From the NCBI RefSeq assembly GCF_024609215.1, contig NZ_JANIPD030000034.1, positions 1 to 64,000 on the forward strand: a stretch of DNA of 64,000 nucleotides, in the 5' to 3' direction. This stretch comes from Curtanaerobium respiraculi (GTDB lineage Bacteria; Actinomycetota; Coriobacteriia; Coriobacteriales; Eggerthellaceae). Of the stretch, positions 30,500 to 39,192 are shown one piece after another. The notes under the pieces are model-generated. The model was not told the DNA's origin and did not search any database. It was given only the letters and a program-made list of their open reading frames with translations. The translations under genes and the position numbers were made by a program. Each line of letters begins with the position of its first letter. Positions within the stretch are counted from its first letter, which is position 1.

Positions 30500-30534
30500 A
30501 TCATACGATTGGTCCCCAAAGTTGTCTAACACAA
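30500..30534 (-). promoter_or_regulatory. Candidate fru promoter with small palindrome
   Basis: The minus strand reads TTAGAC (-35), an 18-base spacer and TATGAT (-10). The palindromic TTGTGTTAGACAA overlaps the -35 box and could be an operator. The TGGTGAA and GGGTGAA repeats near the start are a second possibility. Confidence 0.4.
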
Positions 30535-30550
30535 TTTCCGGGGAAGCGCG

Positions 30551-31531
30551 CTATTTTTCATTCGCGGGCAGAACGCCGGTGCTGTCGAAGGTCGGGATGA
30601 AACTCGCCTGGTCGGCGCCGCCTTGCTGCCAGAAGTAGTCCTCCATGCCCAGCGAGTCCATGAAGTCGAGCAGGCGCTCGTACTCCCGCGCATCGACGCG
30701 GCCGTCCAGCTCCGGCGCACGGGGGAGCGGGCGCACGGGCGTATACTGGCCCATCGCGCTGTAGAGCACCGCGTCGCCGTACCTCGACCACAGATGCTCG
30801 ACCACCCGCTTCGAATCCTCCAGGCGGCCGGGGAGGAGCAGATGCCGCACGATAACGCCGCGCACGAGGCGCTCCCCTCCGGCGAACGACTCGGTCGCGG
30901 GCTCGCCGGCGCAATCAGCCATGGCGTCCAGGGCGGCGGTGGCCACCTCGAAGTAATCTGCGGCATGGGAATACCGCTCGGCCGCGTCGCTGAGCGCAGG
31001 CGAATCGTATTTGAAATCGGTCAGGTACACCTCGACGCAATCGGAGAAATCGCGGATGACCCGGTCGGATTCGTACCCGCTCGTGTTGCAGACGAAGGGG
31101 ATGCGCGACCGCGGCCCCCTTTGCTCGAACAGGCGGCGGGCGGCGGCGATGTGCGGCCAGTACTGGGTCGGAGTGACCAGGTTGATGTTCGCAGCGCCCT
31201 GGGCCTCGAGCTCAGCGAAGATCTCGGCGAGCCGCTCGACCGTGATATCGGTGCCGTGCGCCCCATGCGCGATGCCGATGTTCTGGCAGTAGATGCAATG
31301 CAGGGGGCAGTTGCTGAAGAACACGGCGCCGCTTCCCGCCCCGACGCTGATGAGCGGTTCCTCCCACACGTGGAGCGCGGCGCGGGCGACCCGCAGGCCC
31401 GCATCCGCGCCGCAGACGCCCCGCTCCCCCGCGAGGCGGTCGGCGCCGCAGCGCCGCGGGCACAGCTCGCAGCGCGACAGCCACGGAGCCATGGCGGCGA
31501 CGTCCGCGGTGCTTTCCGAATGTCCGACCAT
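30551..31531 (-). CDS. Radical SAM protein, PflX/pyruvate-formate-lyase-activase-like
   Basis: Putative radical SAM enzyme of about 326 residues. N-terminal cysteines CELCPRRCGADRLAGERGVC are typical of the PflX-like subgroup. The [4Fe-4S]/SAM motif is CPLHCIYCQN (CxxxxCxxC variant). The following region (TVERLAEIFAELEAQGAANI, VTPTQYWPHI) fits COG1313-like proteins. The target is unknown; no pyruvate formate-lyase lies nearby. The start is uncertain: the ATG at 31531 has only a weak site, and the ATG at 31492 would also keep all cysteines. It is the last gene of the topA-to-rSAM run. Confidence 0.8.
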   Translation of the reverse strand: MVGHSESTADVAAMAPWLSRCELCPRRCGADRLAGERGVCGADAGLRVARAALHVWEEPLISVGAGSGAVFFSNCPLHCIYCQNIGIAHGAHGTDITVERLAEIFAELEAQGAANINLVTPTQYWPHIAAARRLFEQRGPRSRIPFVCNTSGYESDRVIRDFSDCVEVYLTDFKYDSPALSDAAERYSHAADYFEVATAALDAMADCAGEPATESFAGGERLVRGVIVRHLLLPGRLEDSKRVVEHLWSRYGDAVLYSAMGQYTPVRPLPRAPELDGRVDAREYERLLDFMDSLGMEDYFWQQGGADQASFIPTFDSTGVLPANEK

Positions 31532-31562
31532 GGTTGCGGCGCGACCCCCGTGCGTCTCGCGC

Positions 31563-32585
31563 CTAGTTCGCGGAGTAATCCCCGTAGAAAGAGCCGAAGC
31601 CGTCGAAGCCGGCATCGTCATCGTGATGATGGCGGTGCTGGTGCTTGTGGAACTCCTCGTCCGACTCGTCGTAGCCGTAGGGGTCGTCATCGTCCTTCTC
31701 GTGCTCATGGGCGAAGAAAGCCTCCGCGCGCGACCAATCGAGCCCGTGCTTCGCGCACTCGTCCTCGTCGCGGTACATGAGCGTGAGGGCGGAGGGCGCC
31801 AGGTCGATACCGCCCACCATGGCGAGCAAGCGCAGCAGGTATTCCGCCGACTCCCCTAGCGGGGTGATCAGGTCGGATTCGTCAGCCTGGTTGAGGGCCG
31901 CATGCAGCTCGCCCAGCATCATGTCGACGGTGTATCCGCTTGCGAACTCGCCCTGCTCGATGGCGTGGGCAAGCGCGGACGATTGAGGCGATTGGCCGCC
32001 CACCTGCGCGACGGCGCAGCGCGCCTGCGCGGCTCCCGCGGGGCCGGCGACCGCGCGGCACAGGGCATCGGACTCGACCTGGCCCATGATACGCAGCGCC
32101 TGCTGGAGCGTGAGCGCGCATTTCGCGACCTGGGCGCTCCCTGCCGCACCGCAGGGAACGACCGTCCCCGCGAACGCCTCGAGCAGGGGCTTGCACGCCG
32201 CCACGTCGGAATCCTCGCCCGCCGCCAACACGGAAAGGTTGCCGCGTTCGGCGAAGGCATCGTCGCGCGTCACGTCGTTGACGTAGAGCGGGGCCTCGAC
32301 CATGCGGAGGTCGTTGACGGCGGCCACGGCGGCGAGCTCCTTGGAAAACGACGGGGTCGTGGCGCTGCAATCGATGAGCAGCGTGCCTTCGGCGGCGAGC
32401 GCGATCAGACCCTCCTCGCCCAGATAGACCTCTTCCAGATCCTCCTGGGACGTGCAGTACGTGATGATGGCGTCGGCGTCGCTCATCGGCTCGACCGGAT
32501 GGAACCCCGCGCGGGCGAGGCCGTCCGCAAGCGCCCCTCCCACCTGCTGGTTGCCGATGAAGGCGAAAGACTCTGGCGTTTCCAT
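31563..32585 (-). CDS. 6-phosphogluconate/3-hydroxyisobutyrate dehydrogenase-like protein with His/Asp-rich tail
   Basis: A 340-residue member of the beta-hydroxyacid dehydrogenase superfamily. The N-terminal Rossmann motif is FIGNQQVGGALADGLARAGF, a variant of GxGxxG. A central LIDCSATTPSFSKELAA matches the family's substrate-binding signature, followed by an all-helical domain. The C-terminal ~45 residues are acidic and histidine-rich (HKHQHRHHHDDD), a possible metal-binding tail. AAGGGGAACTAGC precedes the ATG at 32585. It begins 1 base after degV, indicating translational coupling. The substrate is unknown. Confidence 0.8.
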   Translation of the reverse strand: METPESFAFIGNQQVGGALADGLARAGFHPVEPMSDADAIITYCTSQEDLEEVYLGEEGLIALAAEGTLLIDCSATTPSFSKELAAVAAVNDLRMVEAPLYVNDVTRDDAFAERGNLSVLAAGEDSDVAACKPLLEAFAGTVVPCGAAGSAQVAKCALTLQQALRIMGQVESDALCRAVAGPAGAAQARCAVAQVGGQSPQSSALAHAIEQGEFASGYTVDMMLGELHAALNQADESDLITPLGESAEYLLRLLAMVGGIDLAPSALTLMYRDEDECAKHGLDWSRAEAFFAHEHEKDDDDPYGYDESDEEFHKHQHRHHHDDDAGFDGFGSFYGDYSAN

Positions 32586-32586
32586 G

Positions 32587-33513
32587 CTAGTTCCCCTTAA
32601 CTTTATTCGCGATGCGGTCGGTGACCGAAAGGCTCTTGCGGCGATCGTCTCCCCAGAAGCAGCAGGAGGCCATCCCCGGCCCCACGTGGCAGCCGATGGT
32701 GGGCCCGATGCTCGAATGCATGATGAGCGCGTCCTCGTTGCGGTCGACGATGAGCCCCTCCAGGCGCTCGGCATCCTTCGGGCAGTCGGCGTTTCCCAAT
32801 ATCACGGGCTGGCCCGCGGCCTCACCGTGGTTCTTCTCGTAGAAGTCGACCATCCGCTTGAGCGCCTTCTTGCGCCCGCGCGCGACGCCCACCACGGCCA
32901 GCTTGCCGTCAAGATCCCAACTGAGCATCGGTTTCACGTCGAGCTTGTCCCCGGCGACCGCCACGCTCCTGGGGACGCGGCCGCCGCGATGGAGCGCATC
33001 GAGGTTGTCGACGGTGAAGATGGTCTGCACGTAGTACCGCGCTTCCTTGACCCATTCGACCATCTCCCTGGCGGTGAGACCGCGCTCGCGCTGGTGCAGC
33101 GCCTCGAGGACGATCACACCCTCCGTGGTGGAGCCGGCCAATGTGTCGACGACGTACAGGGACAGATCGGGGCCGAACTCCTCTTTCAGCTTGTCGAGGA
33201 CGAGCAGGGCGGTGTTGTACGTGCCCGAGATCCCGCTGGAAAACGCCAGGTACACGGCGGGGACGCCGGCGGAGATGGCCTCGCGGAACGCCCGCTCGAT
33301 TTCCCGGGGGCTCGCCCCGGACGTGCTGGGGGCGGCGCCGTTGCGCATCGCCTCGTAAAAGTCGTGGGCCGATATCGCTTGGAAGAAATCGTCGATGTGC
33401 TCTTCACCGTCGAAGGTGAAGCTGAGGCCGAGCACGAACACGCCGGGCTGGTCCCAGGCCTCTCGCGGGAGCTCGCAGCATGAATCGATGATGAGGTTGC
33501 ATTGTGCAGGCAT
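32587..33513 (-). CDS. DegV family protein (paralogue 1)
   Basis: DegV proteins bind fatty acids and in Gram-positives (as FakB) present them to fatty-acid kinase FakA. The 308-residue protein starts NLIIDSCCELPREAW, with CC where most members have TAD or SAD. It contains TSGASP, FSSGISGTYNTALL (binding Ser/Thr) and a GGRVPRS segment, and ends RKSLSVTDRIANKVKGN. It is about half identical to the next gene by eye, so a tandem duplication. No fakA is in the window. It lies 18 bases after the second degV. Confidence 0.9.
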   Translation of the reverse strand: MPAQCNLIIDSCCELPREAWDQPGVFVLGLSFTFDGEEHIDDFFQAISAHDFYEAMRNGAAPSTSGASPREIERAFREAISAGVPAVYLAFSSGISGTYNTALLVLDKLKEEFGPDLSLYVVDTLAGSTTEGVIVLEALHQRERGLTAREMVEWVKEARYYVQTIFTVDNLDALHRGGRVPRSVAVAGDKLDVKPMLSWDLDGKLAVVGVARGRKKALKRMVDFYEKNHGEAAGQPVILGNADCPKDAERLEGLIVDRNEDALIMHSSIGPTIGCHVGPGMASCCFWGDDRRKSLSVTDRIANKVKGN

Positions 33514-33531
33514 GGGGCTTCCTCTCGTTCG

Positions 33532-34476
33532 CTACCCTTGCTCTTTGTCTTTGACGCGTTTGGCGATCCGATCGGCCACGGAGAGCTTCTCCTTGCGCCG
33601 GTCGGTCGTCCAGTAGACGATCGCCACCATGCCGGGGCCGACATGGCTGCCGATCACCGGCCCTATGCTGCTTTCGGTGAACACCACGTCCGGGTCGGCT
33701 TTGAGCACCTCGTCGCGCAGGCGCTGCATATCCTTCGGGCAGTCCGCGTTCGCGAGGATGACGGTCTTCATCGGCTGGTCCTCGTACACGCGCTTCGCGT
33801 AATGCTCGGCCAGCGCGCGCAAGCCCTTCTTGCGGCCGCGCGCCATGCCCACCAGCGTGAGCTTGCCGGACAGATCGAAGCTGAGCAGCGGCTTGACGTC
33901 GAGCTTCGCGCCCGCGAGCGCCACGCCCGCGGGGATGCGCCCGCCGCGGCGCAGCGATTCGAAATCCTCGACCATGAACTCGCTGCCCACATAGTAGCGG
34001 GCCTCCTCCGCCCATGCGACCATCTGCTTCGCGGTCAGCCCCTTCTCGCGCTGCTCGATGGCGCCGAGCACCACGAGACCCTCGGCGATGCTCGCGAGCT
34101 TGGTGTCGACCACGTACAGCTCCGCGTCCGGGAATTCCCGCAGCACCTCGTCGCGCACGAGCACGGCGGTGTCGAAGCTGCCTGACAACGCGCTGTCGAA
34201 ACTGAGGTACACCGTGGGAACGCCCGACTGGCACGCCCGCGAGAACTCCTCGATCAAGGCGGTCGCCGGCAGCTGGGCCGTCGTGGGATAGCCGCGGCGC
34301 TTGTCGCGCATGGCGTCGTAGAACCGCTTCGGGGGCATTGACCGGAACATGTCGTCCACGTGCTCCTGCCCGTCCATGACGAACGGGAACCGTATCAGCG
34401 ACACGCCGGGGATGTCGAGCATGTCATATGGCAGGTCGCAGCACGAATCGACGATGAGATTGCATCGGTAGTCCAT
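33532..34476 (-). CDS. DegV family protein (paralogue 2)
   Basis: A second FakB-like fatty-acid binding protein, 314 residues, starting NLIVDSCCDLPYDMLDIPGV. TTAQLP, SFDSALSGSFDTAVL and GGRIPAGVALAGAKLDVKPL match its neighbour at the same places. An in-frame GTG two codons upstream overlaps the AGGAGG site, so the ATG at 34476 is used. It lies 9 bases after pncB in the topA-pncB-degV operon. Confidence 0.9.
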   Translation of the reverse strand: MDYRCNLIVDSCCDLPYDMLDIPGVSLIRFPFVMDGQEHVDDMFRSMPPKRFYDAMRDKRRGYPTTAQLPATALIEEFSRACQSGVPTVYLSFDSALSGSFDTAVLVRDEVLREFPDAELYVVDTKLASIAEGLVVLGAIEQREKGLTAKQMVAWAEEARYYVGSEFMVEDFESLRRGGRIPAGVALAGAKLDVKPLLSFDLSGKLTLVGMARGRKKGLRALAEHYAKRVYEDQPMKTVILANADCPKDMQRLRDEVLKADPDVVFTESSIGPVIGSHVGPGMVAIVYWTTDRRKEKLSVADRIAKRVKDKEQG

Positions 34477-34485
34477 GGGCACCTC

Positions 34486-35952
34486 CTAGGCGTGCACGCC
34501 CGAGAGCTTCTCGGCCAGGGCATGGCGCTCGCGCCACAGGTTCGCTTCGAGCCCCACCGGATACGGATGGGGGTTCAACATGCGCTTCCGTGATTGGTCG
34601 AGCAAGGCAAGCCCCCGCTTCGCGCGGGCGGCCGCCTCCTTCGCGCTGCGGTGGCGCGCGTCGAGGACGACCTCGCCCGCGCGCGCCAGCGGGTGGAGCA
34701 GCGTCTCGTACGAGCGGCCGAACAGCACCTTCTGGCGCAGCTCGTCCGCCGGGTCGATGATGCGCTCCTCGTCGTTGACGACGCCGTTGACGTCGAACAC
34801 CATGTCGCCGGCGACGGTGCCATCGTCGTGGAAGTAGCGGCGGATGTCGAGCACGCCGGGGAACGTGATCTTCGCGACGCTCCCGGTGACCTTCTCGCGC
34901 GGGACCCACTCGTCGGACCCGGGATGCTTGATTGCGGAGAGCTTGTAAACGCCGCCCAGCGTGGGCTGGTCGTAGGCGGTGGCCAGCTTGGTCCCGATGC
35001 CCCAGCTGGCGACAACGGCGCCTTCGTCCAGTATGCTGCGAGCGGTGTACTCATCCAGATCGTTGGACAGCACGATGCCGGTGTCGGTCAAACCCGCTTC
35101 GTCCAGTCGGGCGCGGCACCTCTTCGCCTGCCAGGCCAAATCGCCCGAGTCGATGCGCACGCCGATGAGGCGTTCACCCCGCTCCTTCATTTCGAGCCCG
35201 ACCGTGATGGCGTTTTCGAGGCCCTGCTCGATGTCGTACGAATCGATGAGGAGCACGCAGTTGTTCGGGAATTCCCGCGCATATGCGCGGAACGCCTCGA
35301 GCTCGCTGGAAAACGACATGACCCACGAATGCGCATGGGTGCCGGAGACGGGGAGGTCGTAGAGCTGCCCCGCCAGGACGTTGCTCGTGCTGGAGCAGCC
35401 GCCCACCACCGCGGCGCGGCTCGCCCACAGGCCGCCGAGCCCTTGGGCGCGGCGCAGGCCGAACTCCGCGACGCTGCTCTCCGCCGCCTCGCAGACGCGG
35501 GCGGCCTTGGTCGCGATGAGCGTTTCGAAATTCACGGCGTTGAGCAGGGGGGTCTCGATGAGCTGGCACTGCATGATGGGGCCGATCACGCGCACGAGCG
35601 GTTCGTTGGGGAACACGATCTCCCCCTCGTGCACCGCATCGATATCGCAGGTGAACTTCATGTCGGCAAGATAATCCAGGAAGGCCGGGTCGAACAGCTT
35701 GCCGCCGAGCGGCGCCTCCAGACCCGCTAGGTATGCGCAGTTCTCCGGCGTGAACCGATACGTCTCGACCATCTCGGCCAGCTGGTCCATGCCGCAAGCG
35801 ACGGAATAGCCGCCCTTGAAGGGGTTGCTGCGGAAATACATCATGAAGCACGCCCGCTCCTGATCGCCCGACTTCCCCCGATGCCAGTACCCCTGCGCCA
35901 TGGTCAGCTGGTACAGGTCCGTCATCAATGCGTAATCAATGGTGCCCATCAT
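34486..35952 (-). CDS. pncB: Nicotinate phosphoribosyltransferase
   Basis: Converts nicotinate and PRPP to nicotinate mononucleotide for NAD salvage. The 488-residue protein has the N-terminal YALMTDLYQLTMAQGYW and central FGLRRAQGLGG. The phospho-histidine region is SGTHAHSWVMSF, and the phosphoribosyl-binding SYDIEQGLENAI and GVRIDSGDL are present. Two adjacent ATGs (35952, 35949) are possible; GAAGGGGAG is upstream. It begins 3 bases after ricT, so expression is coupled. The chain is close to the ~480-residue type. Confidence 0.94.
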   Translation of the reverse strand: MMGTIDYALMTDLYQLTMAQGYWHRGKSGDQERACFMMYFRSNPFKGGYSVACGMDQLAEMVETYRFTPENCAYLAGLEAPLGGKLFDPAFLDYLADMKFTCDIDAVHEGEIVFPNEPLVRVIGPIMQCQLIETPLLNAVNFETLIATKAARVCEAAESSVAEFGLRRAQGLGGLWASRAAVVGGCSSTSNVLAGQLYDLPVSGTHAHSWVMSFSSELEAFRAYAREFPNNCVLLIDSYDIEQGLENAITVGLEMKERGERLIGVRIDSGDLAWQAKRCRARLDEAGLTDTGIVLSNDLDEYTARSILDEGAVVASWGIGTKLATAYDQPTLGGVYKLSAIKHPGSDEWVPREKVTGSVAKITFPGVLDIRRYFHDDGTVAGDMVFDVNGVVNDEERIIDPADELRQKVLFGRSYETLLHPLARAGEVVLDARHRSAKEAAARAKRGLALLDQSRKRMLNPHPYPVGLEANLWRERHALAEKLSGVHA

Positions 35953-35955
35953 CGT

Positions 35956-37347
35956 CTACTCCCCTTCGCTGCCTGTTGTGGTTCCCGTATGGTGGCTGCG
36001 CCGCCGCTTTCTGCGGACGCCCGCGGGGGCGCCTTCGGCATGGGAGGACGGCTTCTGCCCATGGGACAGCCCGCTGGATTTCTGGCCCGGCCTCGGCCTG
36101 CCCGCCGGCTGCTGCCCTTTCGGCTTGTCCTGGCGGGGCTGCCGAGGCGCGCCCTGGGGCGCCTGTCCCTGTTGGATCGCCGCGGGCCGGCGGCAGCGCC
36201 GGCGGTGCGAGGGCTGATCCTTCCCCGGCTGGGCGGAATCCCCCCCTTGGGGCTTGCCCTTGCGTCCGGAGTGTTGCTGCCGGGCCTGATCGGCCGGCTT
36301 GCCGCCGTTGCCCCGCCTGCGTCGGGGCTTGCGATGCTCGCTCGACGATCCGCCCGCGTCGACGCCGTTGCGCTTGGAGGCGGGATTGTGATGGGCCTGC
36401 GCGGTGCCCAGCTTCGATTCCCGCGTGAAACCGGCCGTATCGAAAGCGCCGAACGCGACCGAGGCGCCAAACGGATCGGGGTTGGCATACTCATCGAACG
36501 CCTCGCCGATGCTGGTGGGGCGCTTGTTCTCCGCATCCTCGGGCACGGGGTCCATGGCGGACAGGGGGAACGTCACGTTCTTGTCCCCCCTTTCCACGCG
36601 AACCGTCACCTGCTCGCGCGGGACGTCGAGCGAAACCACCTTGGCGGTGCCATGCGGCGTCTCGATGCGGCCGTTCTGCTTGGGGGCGCGGGAATGGAAG
36701 TCCTTGTACGCGTCGTACTCGTAGCGCAGGCAGCACATCAGGCGGCCGCAGACGCCGCTGATCTTCTGCGGGTTCAGCGAAAGATCCTGCTCCTTGGCCA
36801 TGCGGATGGACACGGGGTTGAAATCCCCTCCCAGCCGCCGGCAGCACAGTTCCTGGCCGCAATGGCCTAGGCCGCCCACGAGGCGCGCCTCGTCGCGGAC
36901 GCCTACCTGGCGCATGTCGACGCGCACGTGGAACTCGTTCGCCAGCTTGCGCACCAGGTCGCGGAAGTCAACGCGCTCCTCGGCCTCGAAGAAGAAGATG
37001 GCGCGGTCGCCGTCGAAGAGGTATTCCACCATCACGGGGTGCATATCCTCGTTGGTCTCGGCGGCAAGCTGCTTGAACCGGGGAAGGGCGTCGCGCCCCT
37101 TCTGCCGCAGATCGCGGATGCGCGCGAGATCGCGGTCATCGGCGATGCGCTCCACGGGCCTCAGCCTCGATCTCAGCCGCTTGACCTGGTCCTCCCCCAC
37201 TTCGATGATATCTTTCGACACGCCGAAATCCAAACCCTTCTCGGTATGGACGATGACGGTGTCGCCTTCGCGGATGTCCAGGTCGCGGGGGTCGAGCCAG
37301 AGCAGACGCGGATTATCTTGCAACGCCACGGGCGCTATGCGAACCAT
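35956..37347 (-). CDS. ricT: RicT (YaaT)-type PSP1-domain protein with basic tail
   Basis: In Bacillus RicT acts with RicA/RicF, carries Fe-S clusters and affects RNA processing and phosphorelay. The 463-residue protein has a PSP1 core (to about residue 265) with the conserved cysteine pattern GHCGQELCCRRLGGDF and GVCGRLMCCLRYEYDAY. After about residue 300 comes a long, disordered Arg/Lys/Gly/Gln-rich tail not found in Bacillus RicT; it could bind RNA. It overlaps the holB 3' end by 35 bases, the same holB-ricT order seen in Firmicutes. GAGAGGAGCTGT precedes the ATG. Confidence 0.9.
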   Translation of the reverse strand: MVRIAPVALQDNPRLLWLDPRDLDIREGDTVIVHTEKGLDFGVSKDIIEVGEDQVKRLRSRLRPVERIADDRDLARIRDLRQKGRDALPRFKQLAAETNEDMHPVMVEYLFDGDRAIFFFEAEERVDFRDLVRKLANEFHVRVDMRQVGVRDEARLVGGLGHCGQELCCRRLGGDFNPVSIRMAKEQDLSLNPQKISGVCGRLMCCLRYEYDAYKDFHSRAPKQNGRIETPHGTAKVVSLDVPREQVTVRVERGDKNVTFPLSAMDPVPEDAENKRPTSIGEAFDEYANPDPFGASVAFGAFDTAGFTRESKLGTAQAHHNPASKRNGVDAGGSSSEHRKPRRRRGNGGKPADQARQQHSGRKGKPQGGDSAQPGKDQPSHRRRCRRPAAIQQGQAPQGAPRQPRQDKPKGQQPAGRPRPGQKSSGLSHGQKPSSHAEGAPAGVRRKRRRSHHTGTTTGSEGE

Positions 37348-38455
37348 ACAGCTCCTCTCTCATTTGCAGAAGCAGAACATCGATGCACGTTTCGGGCGAA
37401 ACATTATAGCGGATGGCCGTGTCGGCTTCGTCGACCGCGGCAAGCGCGCGCACGACGCGGCCCTCATCCGTTTTCGCGGCCGCCGCTCGGATCGCGGCCG
37501 CCGCATCGCCGTTCACCTCAAGGTTCGCGGCGCCGCCGCACACCACGAGCATATCTCGCAACCACGACCGCATCAAGGCCGTCGTCTCGTACAGGACATC
37601 CTTGGTCTTCTTCGAAAGCGCGCGCTTGTTCCGCGCCTCGATCTGCCTGATCGCCGAGCGTGCCATGAACTCGCGCGAGGCTTCCAGATCCTCGTCGAGG
37701 CCGCGGCGCACCAGGTCGAGCGGAGCTTTCGCCATCTCGATCAGCTCGGCGGCGTACCCCAGTATATCCAGGTCGTCCGCGGCGGCCAGATCCTCCATCA
37801 CCTTGAACACCCGCTGCCTGAACAGGAAGCGGTCGGTCGACCGGGCGAATTCGATCGCCGCGTCGATGGAGCCGTTGCAGGCCGCGAGCGCCCACCGCGC
37901 CCGATCGGCGGCGACGCCGCTGTTCTGGGCGACGATGCCGGCGGCGATGCGCTCGGGGATTTGGCGGAAGGGGACGACCTGGCAGCGCGAGACGATGGTG
38001 GAGAGCACGCCGGCGCGCGTGCGCGCGAGCAGGATGAGCACCACATGCGCGGGAGGCTCCTCGAGCGTCTTCAGAAAGGCGTTCGCCGCGGACGCGCCCA
38101 TCTGGTCGGCCCGGTCGATGATGTACACTTTGCTCTTCGCCTGGACCGGCGCCATATTCACATCGGCGACGATATCGCGCACCTGCTCGGCAAGGTAGCC
38201 GTCCACCCCGGCGGGCTCAAGATGGATCACATCGGGATGGCGGCGGCGCATCACGCGCTTGCACGCGTCGCAGGTCCCGCACCCGGAGTCCTCGCACACG
38301 ACCGCCTGGGCAAGGGCGTACGCCGCGGTCGTCTTATTGCTCCCCGCCGGACCGGTGAACAGGTACGACTGGCCGATGAGCCCGGACGCGACCGTGGCGC
38401 GCAGAAATTCCCGCACCTTGGGCTGTCCCAGGATGCGCTCGAACGGGTCGGACAT
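37313..38455 (-). CDS. holB: DNA polymerase III subunit delta'
   Basis: AAA+ clamp-loader subunit, 380 residues. The P-loop is GPAGSNKTTAAYAL, with the zinc module CGTCDACKRVMRRRHPDVIHL and the DnaX-like VYIIDRADQMGASAANAFLKTLEEPP. A sensor-1 SRC motif is present (STIVSRCQVVPF). The C-terminal collar is long. Its ATG overlaps the tmk stop (TGATG) and its own 3' end overlaps ricT, so all three are translated together. Confidence 0.95.
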   Translation of the reverse strand: MSDPFERILGQPKVREFLRATVASGLIGQSYLFTGPAGSNKTTAAYALAQAVVCEDSGCGTCDACKRVMRRRHPDVIHLEPAGVDGYLAEQVRDIVADVNMAPVQAKSKVYIIDRADQMGASAANAFLKTLEEPPAHVVLILLARTRAGVLSTIVSRCQVVPFRQIPERIAAGIVAQNSGVAADRARWALAACNGSIDAAIEFARSTDRFLFRQRVFKVMEDLAAADDLDILGYAAELIEMAKAPLDLVRRGLDEDLEASREFMARSAIRQIEARNKRALSKKTKDVLYETTALMRSWLRDMLVVCGGAANLEVNGDAAAAIRAAAAKTDEGRVVRALAAVDEADTAIRYNVSPETCIDVLLLQMREELYGSHSARGVAR

Positions 38456-39192
38456 CAGAGCGCCTTCCCCGCCGCGGCCGCGCGCCCCTTCCCGGCCCGG
38501 TTCGAGCGGTCCGCGCCGTGGAAGAACGCATCGTCGAACGGGAGGTCCTCCGCATCCCAGCCGAGCACGTCGGCCACGGCGGAAAACACCGCGCGCGCGG
38601 TATCGCTCTTGCGGGCCGCCGACCGCACGACGCGGACCCGGTCGGGGGCATGCGTTTCGAGCAGGCGGAACGCATGCGCCACGCGCTCGTGGAATTCCAG
38701 GCCGGCGCCCTCCATGCGGTCGGGCGCGGAGCCGCGCGACGCGCGGGCCAGGCCGACCGCGGGATCTTCCGACGCGAGCATGAGCACGGTGCGGTCGGGG
38801 CGCACGCCCTGGCAGGCGAAGCGGTTAGCCTGCTGCACGAACTCGCGTGAGAGGCCCCGGCCGTACGCCTGGTAGGCTACCGTGGAATCGCAGAAGCGAT
38901 CGCACAGCACCACCGCACCGCGCGCGAGCGCGGGCTTGATCACCTCCGCCACGATCTGGGCGCGGGCCGCCTCGTAGATGAAGAGCTCCGCCTCGGGCGC
39001 AAGCCCCTCGTTCGCGGGGTCGAGAACGACGTCGCGCAGCGCCTCGCCCACGACCGTTCCACCCGGCTCGCGCAGGCAGAGCGCTTCGCGTCCCTGCCCC
39101 TCCAAGGCGGCCGCCAAAAAGCGGATATGGGTGCTCTTGCCCGCCCCGTCGCCGCCTTCGAACGTTATGAACACTCCCGCTTCCGCGCTCAT
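38455..39192 (-). CDS. tmk: Thymidylate kinase
   Basis: Phosphorylates dTMP to dTDP. It has 245 residues, with the P-loop FEGGDGAGKSTHIRFLAAAL. REPGGTVVGEALRD is the DRX-like loop, and CDRFCDSTVAYQAYGRG and LARASRG (LID region) follow. A C-terminal ~35-residue extension (FDDAFFHGADRSNRAGKGRA) is longer than usual. The ATG at 39192 overlaps the topA stop by one base (TGATG). A long open frame in the same phase upstream is a shadow of topA. Confidence 0.95.
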   Translation of the reverse strand: MSAEAGVFITFEGGDGAGKSTHIRFLAAALEGQGREALCLREPGGTVVGEALRDVVLDPANEGLAPEAELFIYEAARAQIVAEVIKPALARGAVVLCDRFCDSTVAYQAYGRGLSREFVQQANRFACQGVRPDRTVLMLASEDPAVGLARASRGSAPDRMEGAGLEFHERVAHAFRLLETHAPDRVRVVRSAARKSDTARAVFSAVADVLGWDAEDLPFDDAFFHGADRSNRAGKGRAAAAGKAL

